A stretch of 64,000 nt of DNA from an uncultured Microscilla sp. (GTDB lineage Bacteria; Bacteroidota; Bacteroidia; Cytophagales; Microscillaceae), in the NCBI RefSeq assembly GCF_947493425.1, contig NZ_CANLRP010000022.1:1-64000 (forward strand). Reading direction: 5' to 3'. The translations under genes were made by a program, and so were the position numbers. The notes under the pieces are model-generated. The model saw only the letters and a list, made by a program, of their open reading frames with translations, had not been told where the DNA came from and did not search any database. This document shows, in pieces, positions 44,350 to 53,034 of the stretch; positions within the stretch are counted from its first letter, which is position 1, and every line of letters begins with the position of its first letter.

Positions 44350-44501
44350 TATTTTATCTGTTTTTAATCAAGCAATTATCAAACGTGCAAGTTAGTAATT
44401 TAAAACAGGATTTGAGTGTTTCAACACGGCAATGATCTTTGGTTTGGGCAAACCCACAAAATAACAGCTGATAATAACCAAATAATCCTCCCATTTTTTT
44501 G

Positions 44502-44509
44502 TATTTTTG
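44502..44509 (+). promoter_or_regulatory. -7 box of the HlyD-like gene
   Basis: TATTTTTG matches TAnnTTTG, 25 bases ahead of the ATG at 44535. Confidence 0.45.
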
Positions 44510-44534
44510 CTCGTCAAAACATTAACTACTCACA

Positions 44535-45950
44535 ATGCCAGAAGCACAAGAGACATCAAACAATACTCATAGTACACCTAAAGGCACTATAGTTTCTACT
44601 CATACACCTACCCAAAAAGAAGAAGAGATTCCCGACTTAGAGTTAAGGAGCGATGAAGTACAAGAGATCCTTAGCTATATTCCTCATTGGATCATTCGCT
44701 GGGGCATTACTATAGTATTTTTCACTTTTATGGTATTGCTGGCAGTATCGTGGTTTATGAAATATCCCGATATTATCCAGTCCAGCATTATGGTTACTAC
44801 CAAAACCCCTCCCCAACGCATTCTGGCGCGTAGTTCAGGCGCATTAAAGTTGATGGTAAAAGATGGGCAAAATGTAAAGCCTCAAGAGGTATTGGGGTAT
44901 ATTCAAAACCCCACAGTTTTTGAAGACTATCAAGTATTGAAAAAACAAATTACCAGGTTTCAAAAAATATTAAACAACCGCCAAAGAAGCACCCAAGACT
45001 TACTGGCTTTTGACAAGGTAATAAGCCAACAAAACCTTAAATTGGGAGAGTTGCAAGGAGCCTATGAATCGTTTGCTAAAACTTTTAGAGAGTTATTACT
45101 TTTTTATGAGTTGTCGAAACCTGAAAACCAAATCCAAAACCTACAATCACAAATTGTACAATATAAGAAACTCAACCAAAACCTGCTTTCTCAACAAAGG
45201 ATTTTAGGCAAAGAATTCAAAATATTCAATAACCAATACAAGGCAGACTCCACCCTTGCCGAAGAAAAATTAATGGCAAGGCTTGAGTTTGACAAAACTA
45301 AAGCCAGCTTGTTGCAACAACGTAGAGCCTTGAAAAATGGTGAAGCCAGTATCATTAATAATCGAATTAGGATTAATGAATTACAAAACAACATTGGAGA
45401 GCTTACGCTTACTTTTCGCGAGCAGGAAAGGACTTATTTATTGGCTACTAACAACGCTTTTCAAACCTTACGTAGCCAAGTAAATATTTGGCTACAACGT
45501 TACATGCTTACTACTCCTGTAGAAGGCAAAGTCTCCTTTTTGTCTTACTGGAGCGATAATCAGTTTGTAAAGCCTGAACAAACGGTGATGGCAGTAATTC
45601 CACAAAATAAGAACTTGATTGGCAAGATTAATATGCCAGTAAACGGGTCGGGTAAAGTGAAAGTAGGACAAGTGGTAAACATTCGCTTTGCCAACTACCC
45701 TGCCGATGAGTTTGGTATGGTAGAGGGTAAGATAGAACGTATATCGTTGATAGCGCAAGCAAGCGCTGATCCACAAAAAGGGTCTATGTATACTATCAAT
45801 GTAAGCCTGCCCAACGGATTGAAAACGAGTTATAAAAAAGACCTGGAGTTCAAGGCAGAAATGCAAGGACAAGCCGATATTATCACCAAAGACCTCCGTC
45901 TGATTGAACGCATTTTTAATCAGTTTGCAAAGTTGTTTGATAAGTTTTAA
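44535..45950 (+). CDS. HlyD-family membrane fusion protein
   Basis: 471 residues. A single N-terminal membrane helix (IIRWGITIVFFTFMVLLAVSW) is followed by a first half of a lipoyl/barrel-sandwich domain (RILARSSGALKLMVKDGQNVKPQEVLGYI), a long coiled coil (about 130-310) and the second half with the beta-barrel (TTPVEGKVSFLSYWSDNQFVKPEQTVMAVIP, NMPVNGSGKVKVGQVVNIRFANYP). It bridges an inner-membrane ABC exporter to an outer-membrane channel. It faces the C39-ABC gene (convergent, 107 bases), its likely partner. Confidence 0.88.
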   Translation: MPEAQETSNNTHSTPKGTIVSTHTPTQKEEEIPDLELRSDEVQEILSYIPHWIIRWGITIVFFTFMVLLAVSWFMKYPDIIQSSIMVTTKTPPQRILARSSGALKLMVKDGQNVKPQEVLGYIQNPTVFEDYQVLKKQITRFQKILNNRQRSTQDLLAFDKVISQQNLKLGELQGAYESFAKTFRELLLFYELSKPENQIQNLQSQIVQYKKLNQNLLSQQRILGKEFKIFNNQYKADSTLAEEKLMARLEFDKTKASLLQQRRALKNGEASIINNRIRINELQNNIGELTLTFREQERTYLLATNNAFQTLRSQVNIWLQRYMLTTPVEGKVSFLSYWSDNQFVKPEQTVMAVIPQNKNLIGKINMPVNGSGKVKVGQVVNIRFANYPADEFGMVEGKIERISLIAQASADPQKGSMYTINVSLPNGLKTSYKKDLEFKAEMQGQADIITKDLRLIERIFNQFAKLFDKF

Positions 45951-45986
45951 GGCTACATCAAGCAACTCACTGTTGTACTTAATTCG

Positions 45987-46032
45987 CTAAAAACCCTTCT
46001 CTATTCATTGCTCAACCGAGAGGGGTTTTTAG
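45987..46032. terminator. bidirectional terminator between exporter genes
   Basis: CTAAAAACCC (45987-45996) and GGGTTTTTAG (ends 46032), with an inner CTCT/AGAG pairing, lie between the convergent HlyD and C39-ABC genes. T-runs are present on both strands. Confidence 0.65.
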
Positions 46033-46057
46033 TTTTGTTTATAAGATGTTATAAAGA

Positions 46058-48253
46058 TTACCCACCCAGTTCCAACTGGTTCTTCACCAGGTTATAGTAG
46101 ATACCTTTTTTAGCGGTCAGCTCTTTGTGCGTGCCTTGCTCTACCAGTTTTCCTTTTTCGAGTACAATGATTTGGTCTGCATTTTTTACAGTGCTCAAAC
46201 GGTGGGCAATCACTACGGCAGTTTTACCTTTAAAAAACTCGTCCAGGTTTTCCATAATAATGCGTTCATTGTTGGCATCCAATGCTGAGGTAGCTTCGTC
46301 AAAGAATAAAAACTCAGGGTTTTTGTAAACCGCACGGGCAATCAAAACCCGTTGTTTTTGTCCTCCGCTTACCCCTATGCCATCTTGCCCTATCTTGGTA
46401 TTATACCCCAGTGGCAAATCTTCTACAAACTCTTGGATATTGGCTACTTGCACCGCGTGCCGCAACCTTTGTTGATCTATGATTTCGTCGCTTACCGCAA
46501 TATTGCGGGCAATAGTATCAGAAAAAATAAACCCATCCTGCATAACTGTTCCACAGCGTTCGCGCCATAAACGCCCGCTCAGGTTATTGAGTTGAATGCC
46601 TTCCAGTTTTATTTCACCTTCAGTCACAGGATAAAACTTAAGCAATAACTTAAGCAAGGTAGTTTTACCACTGCCACTGGTACCTACAATTGCCGTAATT
46701 TTACCCTCAGGAATAGTCAAAGTTACACCATCTATTACTTTAGGTGAGTGGGGACCTTCATACTGAAAAGTAATATTATCTAAATGAAGATTTTTACCCT
46801 CAGGCAATATAGTTACCTGATCTCCCTCGCTGCTTTCTTCCTCTTCTTTTTCATGTATTTCTCCCAAGCGTTCCAAGCTTATTTTGGCATCTTGCATCTC
46901 ATACACAAAGCTTATCATTTGGGTAATGGGGCCATCTAGTTGACCAATAATTGACTGCACAGCAAGCATCATTCCCAGGGTCATTGTTCCATTGACCACC
47001 GCATAAGCTGCAAAAAAAGTAATCAAGATGTTTTTACTTTGGTTAATAAATAAGCTACCTGCTTGCTGGGTTTGCTCCAGAGTTACACTCTTTACATTGA
47101 TCTTAAACATTTTTGCCTGGATACGTTCCCATTCCCACCTCTTTTGCTTTTCGCAATTGTTTAGTTTAATCTCTTGCATACCATTGATAAGGTGGATCAA
47201 ACTACTTTGGTTGCGTGACATTTCCTGAAAACGCTTATAGTCAAGCTTTTTACGTATATTCAAAAATGCCAACACCCAACCAATATATAAAATACTACCT
47301 ATTAAAAAGATTAGAAAAATATAAAGATTGTAGTATGCAAGCACAAACCCGAAAACGATCAGGTTAAAAAAAGAAAATAATATAGTAAGGGTAGAGGTAC
47401 TTAAAAATCGTTCAATCCGGTGGTGGTCATTTATCCGCTGCAAAAGGTCGCCAATCATTTTGGTATCAAAAAAACCAATGGGCAATTTCATGAGTTTGAT
47501 CAGAAAATCAGAAATGAGCGAGATGTTGATACGCGTACTGAGGTGGAGTAAAATCCACCGCCTTATAAAGTCTACAGCAGTTTGGCTGAAAAAGAGCATA
47601 AACTGCCCCAGCAATACAATATAAATAAAGTTGAGGTCACGAGTGTTGATTCCAATATCTACTACCGATTGGGTAAGGAAGGGGAAAATCATACTAAGTA
47701 AACTCCCTAGCAACAACCCCAAAAATAGTTGTACTAAAAATTTTTTATAACGCAATACATAGCCCAGCAAAAACTTCCAACTTGTTTTTTTCAGCTTTTC
47801 GTCACTTTCCCGCTGAAAAAACTCAGGGGTTGGCTCCATCAACAATGCTACTCCTTTGTCTTCGCCTTGCTCACGGGTACTCGCCCAGTGTTTCATAAAC
47901 TGCTCACGGTCGTAAGTAACCAAACCTACTGCGGGGTCAGACACGTGTACCTTTTTTTTGGTAATTTTATGTACTACTATAAAGTGTTGCTGGTTCCAGT
48001 GGGCAATAAAAGGTAATGGAGCCTCATTAGCCAATTGTTCAAAAGTAGTTTTTACCCCAATAGTACGAAAGCCTACTGCTTCAGCAGCATCGCTTATCCC
48101 CAAAAGAGAAACTCCCTCACGGGTAATATAGCTTTGTTCGCGGAGGTATTGCAGCGAATAACGTTTGCCGTAATGTTCTGAAATGATTTTTACACATGAA
48201 GGACCACAATCCATCATGTCTAATTGTATGTAGGAAGGAAACTTCTTCGCCAT
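46058..48253 (-). CDS. C39-peptidase ABC transporter (peptide exporter)
   Basis: 731 residues in three parts. C39 protease (1-135): Cys16 in DMMDCGPSC, His90 in HWNQQHFIVV and Asp106 in VSDPAVG; all three catalytic residues are kept, so it should trim a leader, usually after Gly-Gly. Membrane domain (about 165-450). ATPase: Walker A VGTSGSGKTTLLK, signature VSGGQKQRVLIARA, Walker B FLFFDEATSALD and AHRLSTV. It exports and matures bacteriocin-like or signalling peptides. The HlyD partner is next to it in convergent orientation. No leader-peptide gene is visible within several kb. Confidence 0.92.
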   Translation of the reverse strand: MAKKFPSYIQLDMMDCGPSCVKIISEHYGKRYSLQYLREQSYITREGVSLLGISDAAEAVGFRTIGVKTTFEQLANEAPLPFIAHWNQQHFIVVHKITKKKVHVSDPAVGLVTYDREQFMKHWASTREQGEDKGVALLMEPTPEFFQRESDEKLKKTSWKFLLGYVLRYKKFLVQLFLGLLLGSLLSMIFPFLTQSVVDIGINTRDLNFIYIVLLGQFMLFFSQTAVDFIRRWILLHLSTRINISLISDFLIKLMKLPIGFFDTKMIGDLLQRINDHHRIERFLSTSTLTILFSFFNLIVFGFVLAYYNLYIFLIFLIGSILYIGWVLAFLNIRKKLDYKRFQEMSRNQSSLIHLINGMQEIKLNNCEKQKRWEWERIQAKMFKINVKSVTLEQTQQAGSLFINQSKNILITFFAAYAVVNGTMTLGMMLAVQSIIGQLDGPITQMISFVYEMQDAKISLERLGEIHEKEEEESSEGDQVTILPEGKNLHLDNITFQYEGPHSPKVIDGVTLTIPEGKITAIVGTSGSGKTTLLKLLLKFYPVTEGEIKLEGIQLNNLSGRLWRERCGTVMQDGFIFSDTIARNIAVSDEIIDQQRLRHAVQVANIQEFVEDLPLGYNTKIGQDGIGVSGGQKQRVLIARAVYKNPEFLFFDEATSALDANNERIIMENLDEFFKGKTAVVIAHRLSTVKNADQIIVLEKGKLVEQGTHKELTAKKGIYYNLVKNQLELGG

Positions 48254-48327
48254 TGGTATTCTATGTGTTAGTTAAGGGTGATACCTTGATGTCAGCCACC
48301 TGATTATGTTTTGCGTAATGTTGGCTG

Positions 48328-48335
48328 CAAAGTTA
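48328..48335 (-). promoter_or_regulatory. -7 box of the C39-ABC gene
   Basis: TAACTTTG on the minus strand matches TAnnTTTG, 75 bases ahead of the ATG. No -33 element is clear. Confidence 0.35.
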
Positions 48336-48422
48336 GCAAACCTTTGGGATTTGTATAACCATTTGATATTTGAATGAAATAAAGCAAGTTTATTGAGGGT
48401 TTACTCTTATCAACAGTCTACA

Positions 48423-48459
48423 GTGTTTAGCCAATAGTTGGCAGCTATTGGCTAAACAC
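48423..48459. terminator. perfect 15-bp inverted repeat
   Basis: GTGTTTAGCCAATAG, loop TTGGCAG, then the exact complement. No T-run follows on either strand. It lies downstream of the J-like gene and upstream of the ABC gene; it may be a terminator or a processing site. Confidence 0.4.
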
Positions 48460-48549
48460 AAAATACTAGCATTATACTGAAAATCAGTAGATTATAAATA
48501 GTTTATTTTTTACAGGGTTTGCTCAAAAGCAAGTTTTGTTACCTGACAA

Positions 48550-49131
48550 CTATACTTTGATATTTTTATACATGTGGTAAATTGCACGAATAAACGGTAG
48601 CACAACCGAAGCAATCAAAATACCCAATGCTACTTTGTCTTCATCAAAAAAGTGGGCTAACAAAAATATAATCACAAACAACAACAGGGTCAGTACACCA
48701 CTCAAAATATTACGACGGTGGTTAAGTTTATCTTGTAGACTAGCAGCTTGTTTAGAGCTAGGGTCACGCTCTAACCCAAATTTGATTGCACCTACTATTA
48801 CTTGCAATATTGCCCCCATCACCATCATAATGGCATATCCTATATACATTCCCGCAAATTTGCTATCCTCGAAATACATCATTAATACTACTGGTATAAC
48901 CAATGCAACGAACACCCCCAAGGCAAATGATATGGCTTTGAAAGCTGTGTAGTCTTTTTTTGGTTTTTGTGGTGGTTTACCTTGAGCTTTTTGCCATAGT
49001 TGATAGGCTTTTTTCACTTCTTGTAATCGTTCGGCTTCGTTTGCATGCCTTGCAAGCAAACGATCGTATTGTTGCTCAACTTCTTTTAGTGTAGCATTGG
49101 GGCTAATACTCAATGCTTTATAATAGTCCAT
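48550..49131 (-). CDS. membrane protein with degenerate J-like domain
   Basis: About 193 residues from Met36 of the open frame (MDYYKALSISPNATLKEVEQQYDRLLARHANEAERL). The first 50 residues follow the DnaJ J-domain helical pattern, but the essential His-Pro-Asp loop is replaced (RHANEAER), so it cannot stimulate Hsp70 in the usual way. Four membrane helices follow (AISFALGVFVALVIPVVLMMYF, GYAIMMVMGAILQVIVGAI, ILSGVLTLLLFVIIFLLAHFF, ALGILIASVVLPFIRAIYHM). Function unknown. Divergent from the proline dehydrogenase gene. Confidence 0.7.
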   Translation of the reverse strand: MDYYKALSISPNATLKEVEQQYDRLLARHANEAERLQEVKKAYQLWQKAQGKPPQKPKKDYTAFKAISFALGVFVALVIPVVLMMYFEDSKFAGMYIGYAIMMVMGAILQVIVGAIKFGLERDPSSKQAASLQDKLNHRRNILSGVLTLLLFVIIFLLAHFFDEDKVALGILIASVVLPFIRAIYHMYKNIKV

Positions 49132-49276
49132 AAATTTCCTTTTTTGCTCTTGTGACAATAAACTTATATATACACTCAAGCATTTTTTAAGTTGCTGCCA
49201 GACAATGATTTCATTCTTTAAAATAGGTAATCCCATTCAAAATATTATTTTTGTTGTAAACCTAGCACACGAGCTT

Positions 49277-50485
49277 ATGACAACTTATCCTAATACAAAT
49301 GAGGCGTATACTAACCACCTTTCATTTGATAATACAGCCATTGCCTTTGCCTCTAAAAGCACCCAAGAACTCCAACTAATGAAACGTGCCTTTGTCCTCA
49401 TGCAATCTCCTTGGTTAGTACGTAATGGCACTCGTTTTATTAACCGTACCCTCCACCTGAAGTTAGTGAGAGGTATGGTGAAACGTAGCCTTTATAAAGT
49501 TTTTTGTGGAGGAGAAACTTTGCAGGATTGTCAAAGATTTATCGAAAAACTCTATGCCTCTAAGGTACACACTATGCTGGGCTATTCGGTAGAAAGTAAA
49601 GCCAACGACAATGAATATGACAAAACCACTACTGAAATAATTCGATACATCAAATTTGCTGCTCCACAAGATGCGCTGCCTTTTGCGGCATTTAAACTAA
49701 GTGCTCTTGCTTCAGTTCATTTACTAGCAAAAATTCATAACGGTGAAAAACTTTCAGATACTGACCAATATGCCTGGCATAAGGTCAAAGACAGGGTAGA
49801 CTCAATTTGTGCTGCTGGGTACGAATATGATATAAAAATACTCATTGATGCTGAAGAGTCTTGGATACAAGACCCTATTGATGAGCTTGCTCAAGCAATG
49901 ATGGCACAATACAACCAAGGAAGGGTGGTGGTTTATAACACTTACCAAATGTACCTTCAGCGAGGGTTTACTTTTTTAAAAAACTCTTTGGCATTGGCAA
50001 AACAAGGCAACTATTTGTTAGGAGTAAAACTGGTGCGGGGAGCTTATGTAGTAAAAGAACAACAACAAGCAGAAAAACCTGGGCATACCAACTTGTTGAA
50101 CCCAGATAAAGCAACTACTGATCAAATGTTTGATGATGCAGCCACTTTTTGTCTCGAAAACATAGAGCACCTTGCGCTGTTTGCTGGTACTCATAACGAA
50201 TCCAGTGGTTACCATATCGTTCGGCTTTGTCGGCAAATGAACATAGCCCCTAGTAACCCTAGAGTTTTTTTTGGGCAACTTTATGGAATGAGTGATCACA
50301 TTACTTACAATTTGGCAAAAGCAGGTTTCAATGCAGTTAAATATGTGCCTTACGGTAACGTAAAAGAAGTGATGCCCTATTTATTTAGGCGGGCACAAGA
50401 GAATACAGCCATTACTGGACAGAGCAATCGGGAGCTTGAATTGATAAAGAAAGAGCTGAATCGAAGAAAAACTGAGGGGGTGTGA
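49277..50485 (+). CDS. proline dehydrogenase (monofunctional)
   Basis: Oxidises L-proline to pyrroline-5-carboxylate with FAD, passing electrons to the quinone pool. About 402 residues from Met25 of the open frame (49277, MTTYPNTNEAYTNHLSF); the longer start is hydrophobic and untypical. Motifs: ILIDAEESWIQDPIDEL, YNTYQMYLQRGFTFLK, GVKLVRGAYVVKEQ, LFAGTHNESSGYHI, RVFFGQLYGMSDHI and VKYVPYGNVKEVMPYLFRRAQEN. The last two are the classical PRODH C-terminal signature. No P5C dehydrogenase gene is adjacent. Confidence 0.92.
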   Translation: MTTYPNTNEAYTNHLSFDNTAIAFASKSTQELQLMKRAFVLMQSPWLVRNGTRFINRTLHLKLVRGMVKRSLYKVFCGGETLQDCQRFIEKLYASKVHTMLGYSVESKANDNEYDKTTTEIIRYIKFAAPQDALPFAAFKLSALASVHLLAKIHNGEKLSDTDQYAWHKVKDRVDSICAAGYEYDIKILIDAEESWIQDPIDELAQAMMAQYNQGRVVVYNTYQMYLQRGFTFLKNSLALAKQGNYLLGVKLVRGAYVVKEQQQAEKPGHTNLLNPDKATTDQMFDDAATFCLENIEHLALFAGTHNESSGYHIVRLCRQMNIAPSNPRVFFGQLYGMSDHITYNLAKAGFNAVKYVPYGNVKEVMPYLFRRAQENTAITGQSNRELELIKKELNRRKTEGV

Positions 50486-50526
50486 GTCACTCTGATAAAC
50501 TTACTACCTGAGTGACTAAATCTTGT

Positions 50527-51366
50527 TTAGAGCAATATCTGAATGCCTTGTTCTGCTTTGCCTTTCACAGCCTCGTTGAGGTCTTGTTTTTTAAGAAGGT
50601 CTTTGAGTGCCTTTACAGAGTTTTTTTCCTGTAGTTCAACCATTACATCAATTAACGCTATTTGTACCAGAGGAGACTCTTGCTTAGCAATAGACTTGAT
50701 CAAACCAGTGCGTACTTCTGGACGAGCAGCAAATTGACCCAAAACCTCTACAGTAGTCAAGCGCACATTTACATTAGGGTCGCTATTGAGGGTTTTGAGC
50801 AATGCCTTGGTAATTTTACTGTCTACCACAGAAATGTTACTGGTAAGGTTTACTGCTCTTAACCTTTCGCTGGCAGATTTCTTTTCCAGTAAAGACGAAA
50901 TCAACCTTTTTTGATCTTCTTCCATCTTGTTCAATTTCTTTTGAATCACAGCAAGCGACCCTATATTTTTATTGGCCTTGCTCTGAGAGTTGTTAGGTGA
51001 CTGACTGAAATAATACATACCCAATGCCCCTACAAGTATGCCTACAATACCATAACTTAGGTTATAAGCAAAACGATGATAGTTTAGATTTGTCCACCAG
51101 TTTTTGAGCATTGCCCCCAAGCTATGCTTGTTTTTTTCTTCCTGTTTATGAGTCTCTAGCATAGTATAGAAGTTTGCCGACATTTGCTCACTAGGTTCAG
51201 GCACTTGTACTTGCCCAAGTTGATCATTGAGTACTTTTAGCTCAAACAGTTCGCTTTTACCCGTTTCATTTTGCTCCAGGTATGCCTTAAGTGCTGCTTC
51301 TTGCTCAGGTTGAATATCACCATTGAGGTACTCAGTCATTAATATTTTATAGTGTTCTTTGTTCAT
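50527..51366 (-). CDS. putative anti-sigma factor with HEAT repeats
   Basis: 279 residues. The N-terminal ~65 (KILMTEYLNGDIQPEQEAALKAYLEQNETGKSELFEL) resembles the anti-sigma domain of Bacteroidota, without the zinc ligands. One membrane helix (YNLSYGIVGILVGALGMYYF) crosses the inner membrane. The C-terminal part holds a HEAT-repeat-like stack (SDPNVNVRLTTVEVLGQFAARPEVRTGLIKSIAKQESPLVQIALIDVMVELQ), probably sensing or binding in the periplasm. The start codon overlaps the stop of the sigma gene as ATGA, so they are coupled. Confidence 0.8.
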   Translation of the reverse strand: MNKEHYKILMTEYLNGDIQPEQEAALKAYLEQNETGKSELFELKVLNDQLGQVQVPEPSEQMSANFYTMLETHKQEEKNKHSLGAMLKNWWTNLNYHRFAYNLSYGIVGILVGALGMYYFSQSPNNSQSKANKNIGSLAVIQKKLNKMEEDQKRLISSLLEKKSASERLRAVNLTSNISVVDSKITKALLKTLNSDPNVNVRLTTVEVLGQFAARPEVRTGLIKSIAKQESPLVQIALIDVMVELQEKNSVKALKDLLKKQDLNEAVKGKAEQGIQILL

Positions 51367-51974
51367 AGTTGTTGGTTCTTTTCAAGCTTTTTATAAATGT
51401 CCTTTAAGTCGCTCAAAGCCCGATGAATCCGCACTTTTACTGCCCCTTCACTGCAATCCATCAATACACCTATGTCTTTGTATTTAAGTCCTTGGTAACG
51501 GCTCAAAATCAATATTTCACGTTTTTCAGGCGAAAGCCGCCCTAATGCAGTATTTAGCATGCGAATATCTTCTTGTTGGTGCAATTTATCTTCAGTGCTC
51601 ACTTCTTCAGGTAGCTGGTTTTCCCATTGGCTGAGATCATCTTTGTAGCCCATACGACTTTGTTTTTTATGATGATCTATATTGATATTACGCGCCAAAT
51701 GATACATCCAAGTAATAAACTTGCCCTCACCCGTAAAAGTGTGTTTATATTTGAGTATGCGTAAAAATACATTTTGTACCAAGTCTTCGCTGGTTTTGGT
51801 ATTTTGGGTCATTCTATAAAAAAACCCAAATAAAGCTTTGTTGTAGCGTTCAAAAAGCAACCCTAACTTGTCTACATCGCCCTCCTTTACTTTAAGCATC
51901 AATCCATTGTCTGAAATAGCATCCAAGTGCACCTCCTGTTTTATTAAGTCGTTTGATAGGGGTAACTTCAGCAA
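51363..51974 (-). CDS. ECF RNA polymerase sigma factor
   Basis: 203 residues. Sigma-2 region: LGLLFERYNKALFGFFYRMTQNTKTSEDLVQNVFLRILKYKHTF. Sigma-4 region: LGRLSPEKREILILSRYQGLKYKDIGVLMDCSEGAVKVRIHRAL, with the usual helix-turn-helix. It directs RNA polymerase to a stress-related regulon and is held by the anti-sigma factor encoded next to it. The signal and regulon are not visible. Confidence 0.92.
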   Translation of the reverse strand: MLKLPLSNDLIKQEVHLDAISDNGLMLKVKEGDVDKLGLLFERYNKALFGFFYRMTQNTKTSEDLVQNVFLRILKYKHTFTGEGKFITWMYHLARNINIDHHKKQSRMGYKDDLSQWENQLPEEVSTEDKLHQQEDIRMLNTALGRLSPEKREILILSRYQGLKYKDIGVLMDCSEGAVKVRIHRALSDLKDIYKKLEKNQQL

Positions 51975-52030
51975 ATACAGAAGGTTACAGCAATTTTTAT
52001 TTTTTCTTCAAAAAAGCTTGCACTCACCTA

Positions 52031-52195
52031 CTACTCCATTGCCTCTATCTGCTTAAGTACTTCTGCTGCTTCAGCCTGTTTTTGATCGCTTGCCATACGA
52101 TTGGTCGTTGATAGGTCATAAGCTTCTTTGAGCAACTTTTGGTACTTGGCTTCCAGTTTTTGTTTGGCAGTTTTTTTCTTAAATATTCCTAACAT
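52031..52195 (-). CDS. Lacal_2735-family small protein, 54 aa
   Basis: A very short gene with the recognisable family signature: MLGIFKKKTAKQKLEAKYQ, then KLLKEAYDLSTTNRMASDQKQAEAAEVLKQIEAME. This Lacal_2735-type small cytoplasmic protein is common across Bacteroidota; its function is unknown. It lies between the sigma gene and the fourth Uma2 gene. Confidence 0.8.
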   Translation of the reverse strand: MLGIFKKKTAKQKLEAKYQKLLKEAYDLSTTNRMASDQKQAEAAEVLKQIEAME

Positions 52196-52282
52196 AATAA
52201 TGAATAAATTTTAGGTAAAAATACAATTTTACAATGTCTGCTAAACTAGCCGTGGGGGTAAAATGTTATGAAGAATTTTATG

Positions 52283-52290
52283 TATATTTG
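52283..52290 (+). promoter_or_regulatory. -7 box of Uma2 copy 4
   Basis: TATATTTG matches TAnnTTTG, 15 bases before the ATG at 52306, giving a very short leader. Confidence 0.45.
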
Positions 52291-52305
52291 ACAAAAGCAA
52301 ATATT

Positions 52306-52875
52306 ATGGGACAAGCAAAACCTCAACAAACACATTATTCTTATTCAGAATACCTTGATTTGGAACAAACCGATGGTATACGTTATGAGTATTATCATGG
52401 AGAAGTATTTGCCATGTCAGGTGGTACAATCAATCATAATCAAATTTCTATTAATACTCAAAGAGCAATAGATGATGTCATGCCTGATGATTGTAGGGCA
52501 TTCATAGGTGATATAAAAGTAGAAATATTACCTAATGCACACTATGTATATCCAGATGTGGTATATACTTGTGCCTCAGAAGACTTAGACGATGGGCAAG
52601 ATCACAAGATTACGTCTCCTTCTTTGGTGGTAGAAGTTTTGTCTAAGTCTACCCGACAGTATGACAAAGACCAAAAACAAAACACTTATATGCGTATACC
52701 TTCTTTGCGTTATTATGTACTTATTGACCAGTACAAGTACTTTGTAGAGGCATACGAGCGACAAGAAGGCTTCTGGAAATATACTACCTATCAACAACCT
52801 GAAGATGTTATTGCACTTGCACAATTAAACCTCCATCTGACAGTCAAAGACATTTATAGGAAGGTGAAGTTTTAA
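52306..52875 (+). CDS. Uma2/DUF820 family protein, distant copy
   Basis: 189 residues. It begins MGQAKPQQTHYSYSEYLDLEQ, clearly related to the 33-35 kb array but more diverged. The PD-(D/E)XK-like residues are present: YVYPDVVYTC, SPSLVVEVLSKSTRQYDKDQKQNTY, then SLRYYVLIDQYK. The variable block reads NQISINTQRAIDDVMPDDCRAFIGDIKVEI and is closer to copy 1. I start at the ATG 52306; the upstream in-frame ATG at 52234 would add 24 untypical residues that include the promoter box. Confidence 0.87.
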   Translation: MGQAKPQQTHYSYSEYLDLEQTDGIRYEYYHGEVFAMSGGTINHNQISINTQRAIDDVMPDDCRAFIGDIKVEILPNAHYVYPDVVYTCASEDLDDGQDHKITSPSLVVEVLSKSTRQYDKDQKQNTYMRIPSLRYYVLIDQYKYFVEAYERQEGFWKYTTYQQPEDVIALAQLNLHLTVKDIYRKVKF

Positions 52876-53001
52876 AAAAGTTACCCCAGTATTAAGTCAG
52901 TGCTAAGGCAAAGTTGCCGTGAGATTGTATTTGCTCCTATCCTTGCTTTTTCGATAAAATAAGCTTGACCTTGCGCTAACCAATTCGTCTTAAAAAAATC
53001 C

Positions 53002-53009
53002 TACATTTG
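53002..53009 (+). promoter_or_regulatory. -7 box of the LpxH-like gene
   Basis: TACATTTG matches TAnnTTTG, 25 bases before the ATG at 53035. Confidence 0.45.
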
Positions 53010-53034
53010 ACCTACACTCCATACTCCATACATT

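Noticed and set aside
44350-48549. Bacteriocin precursor beside the C39 exporter
   Set aside because: I checked the short frames between and around the exporter genes and found none with a Gly-Gly leader.
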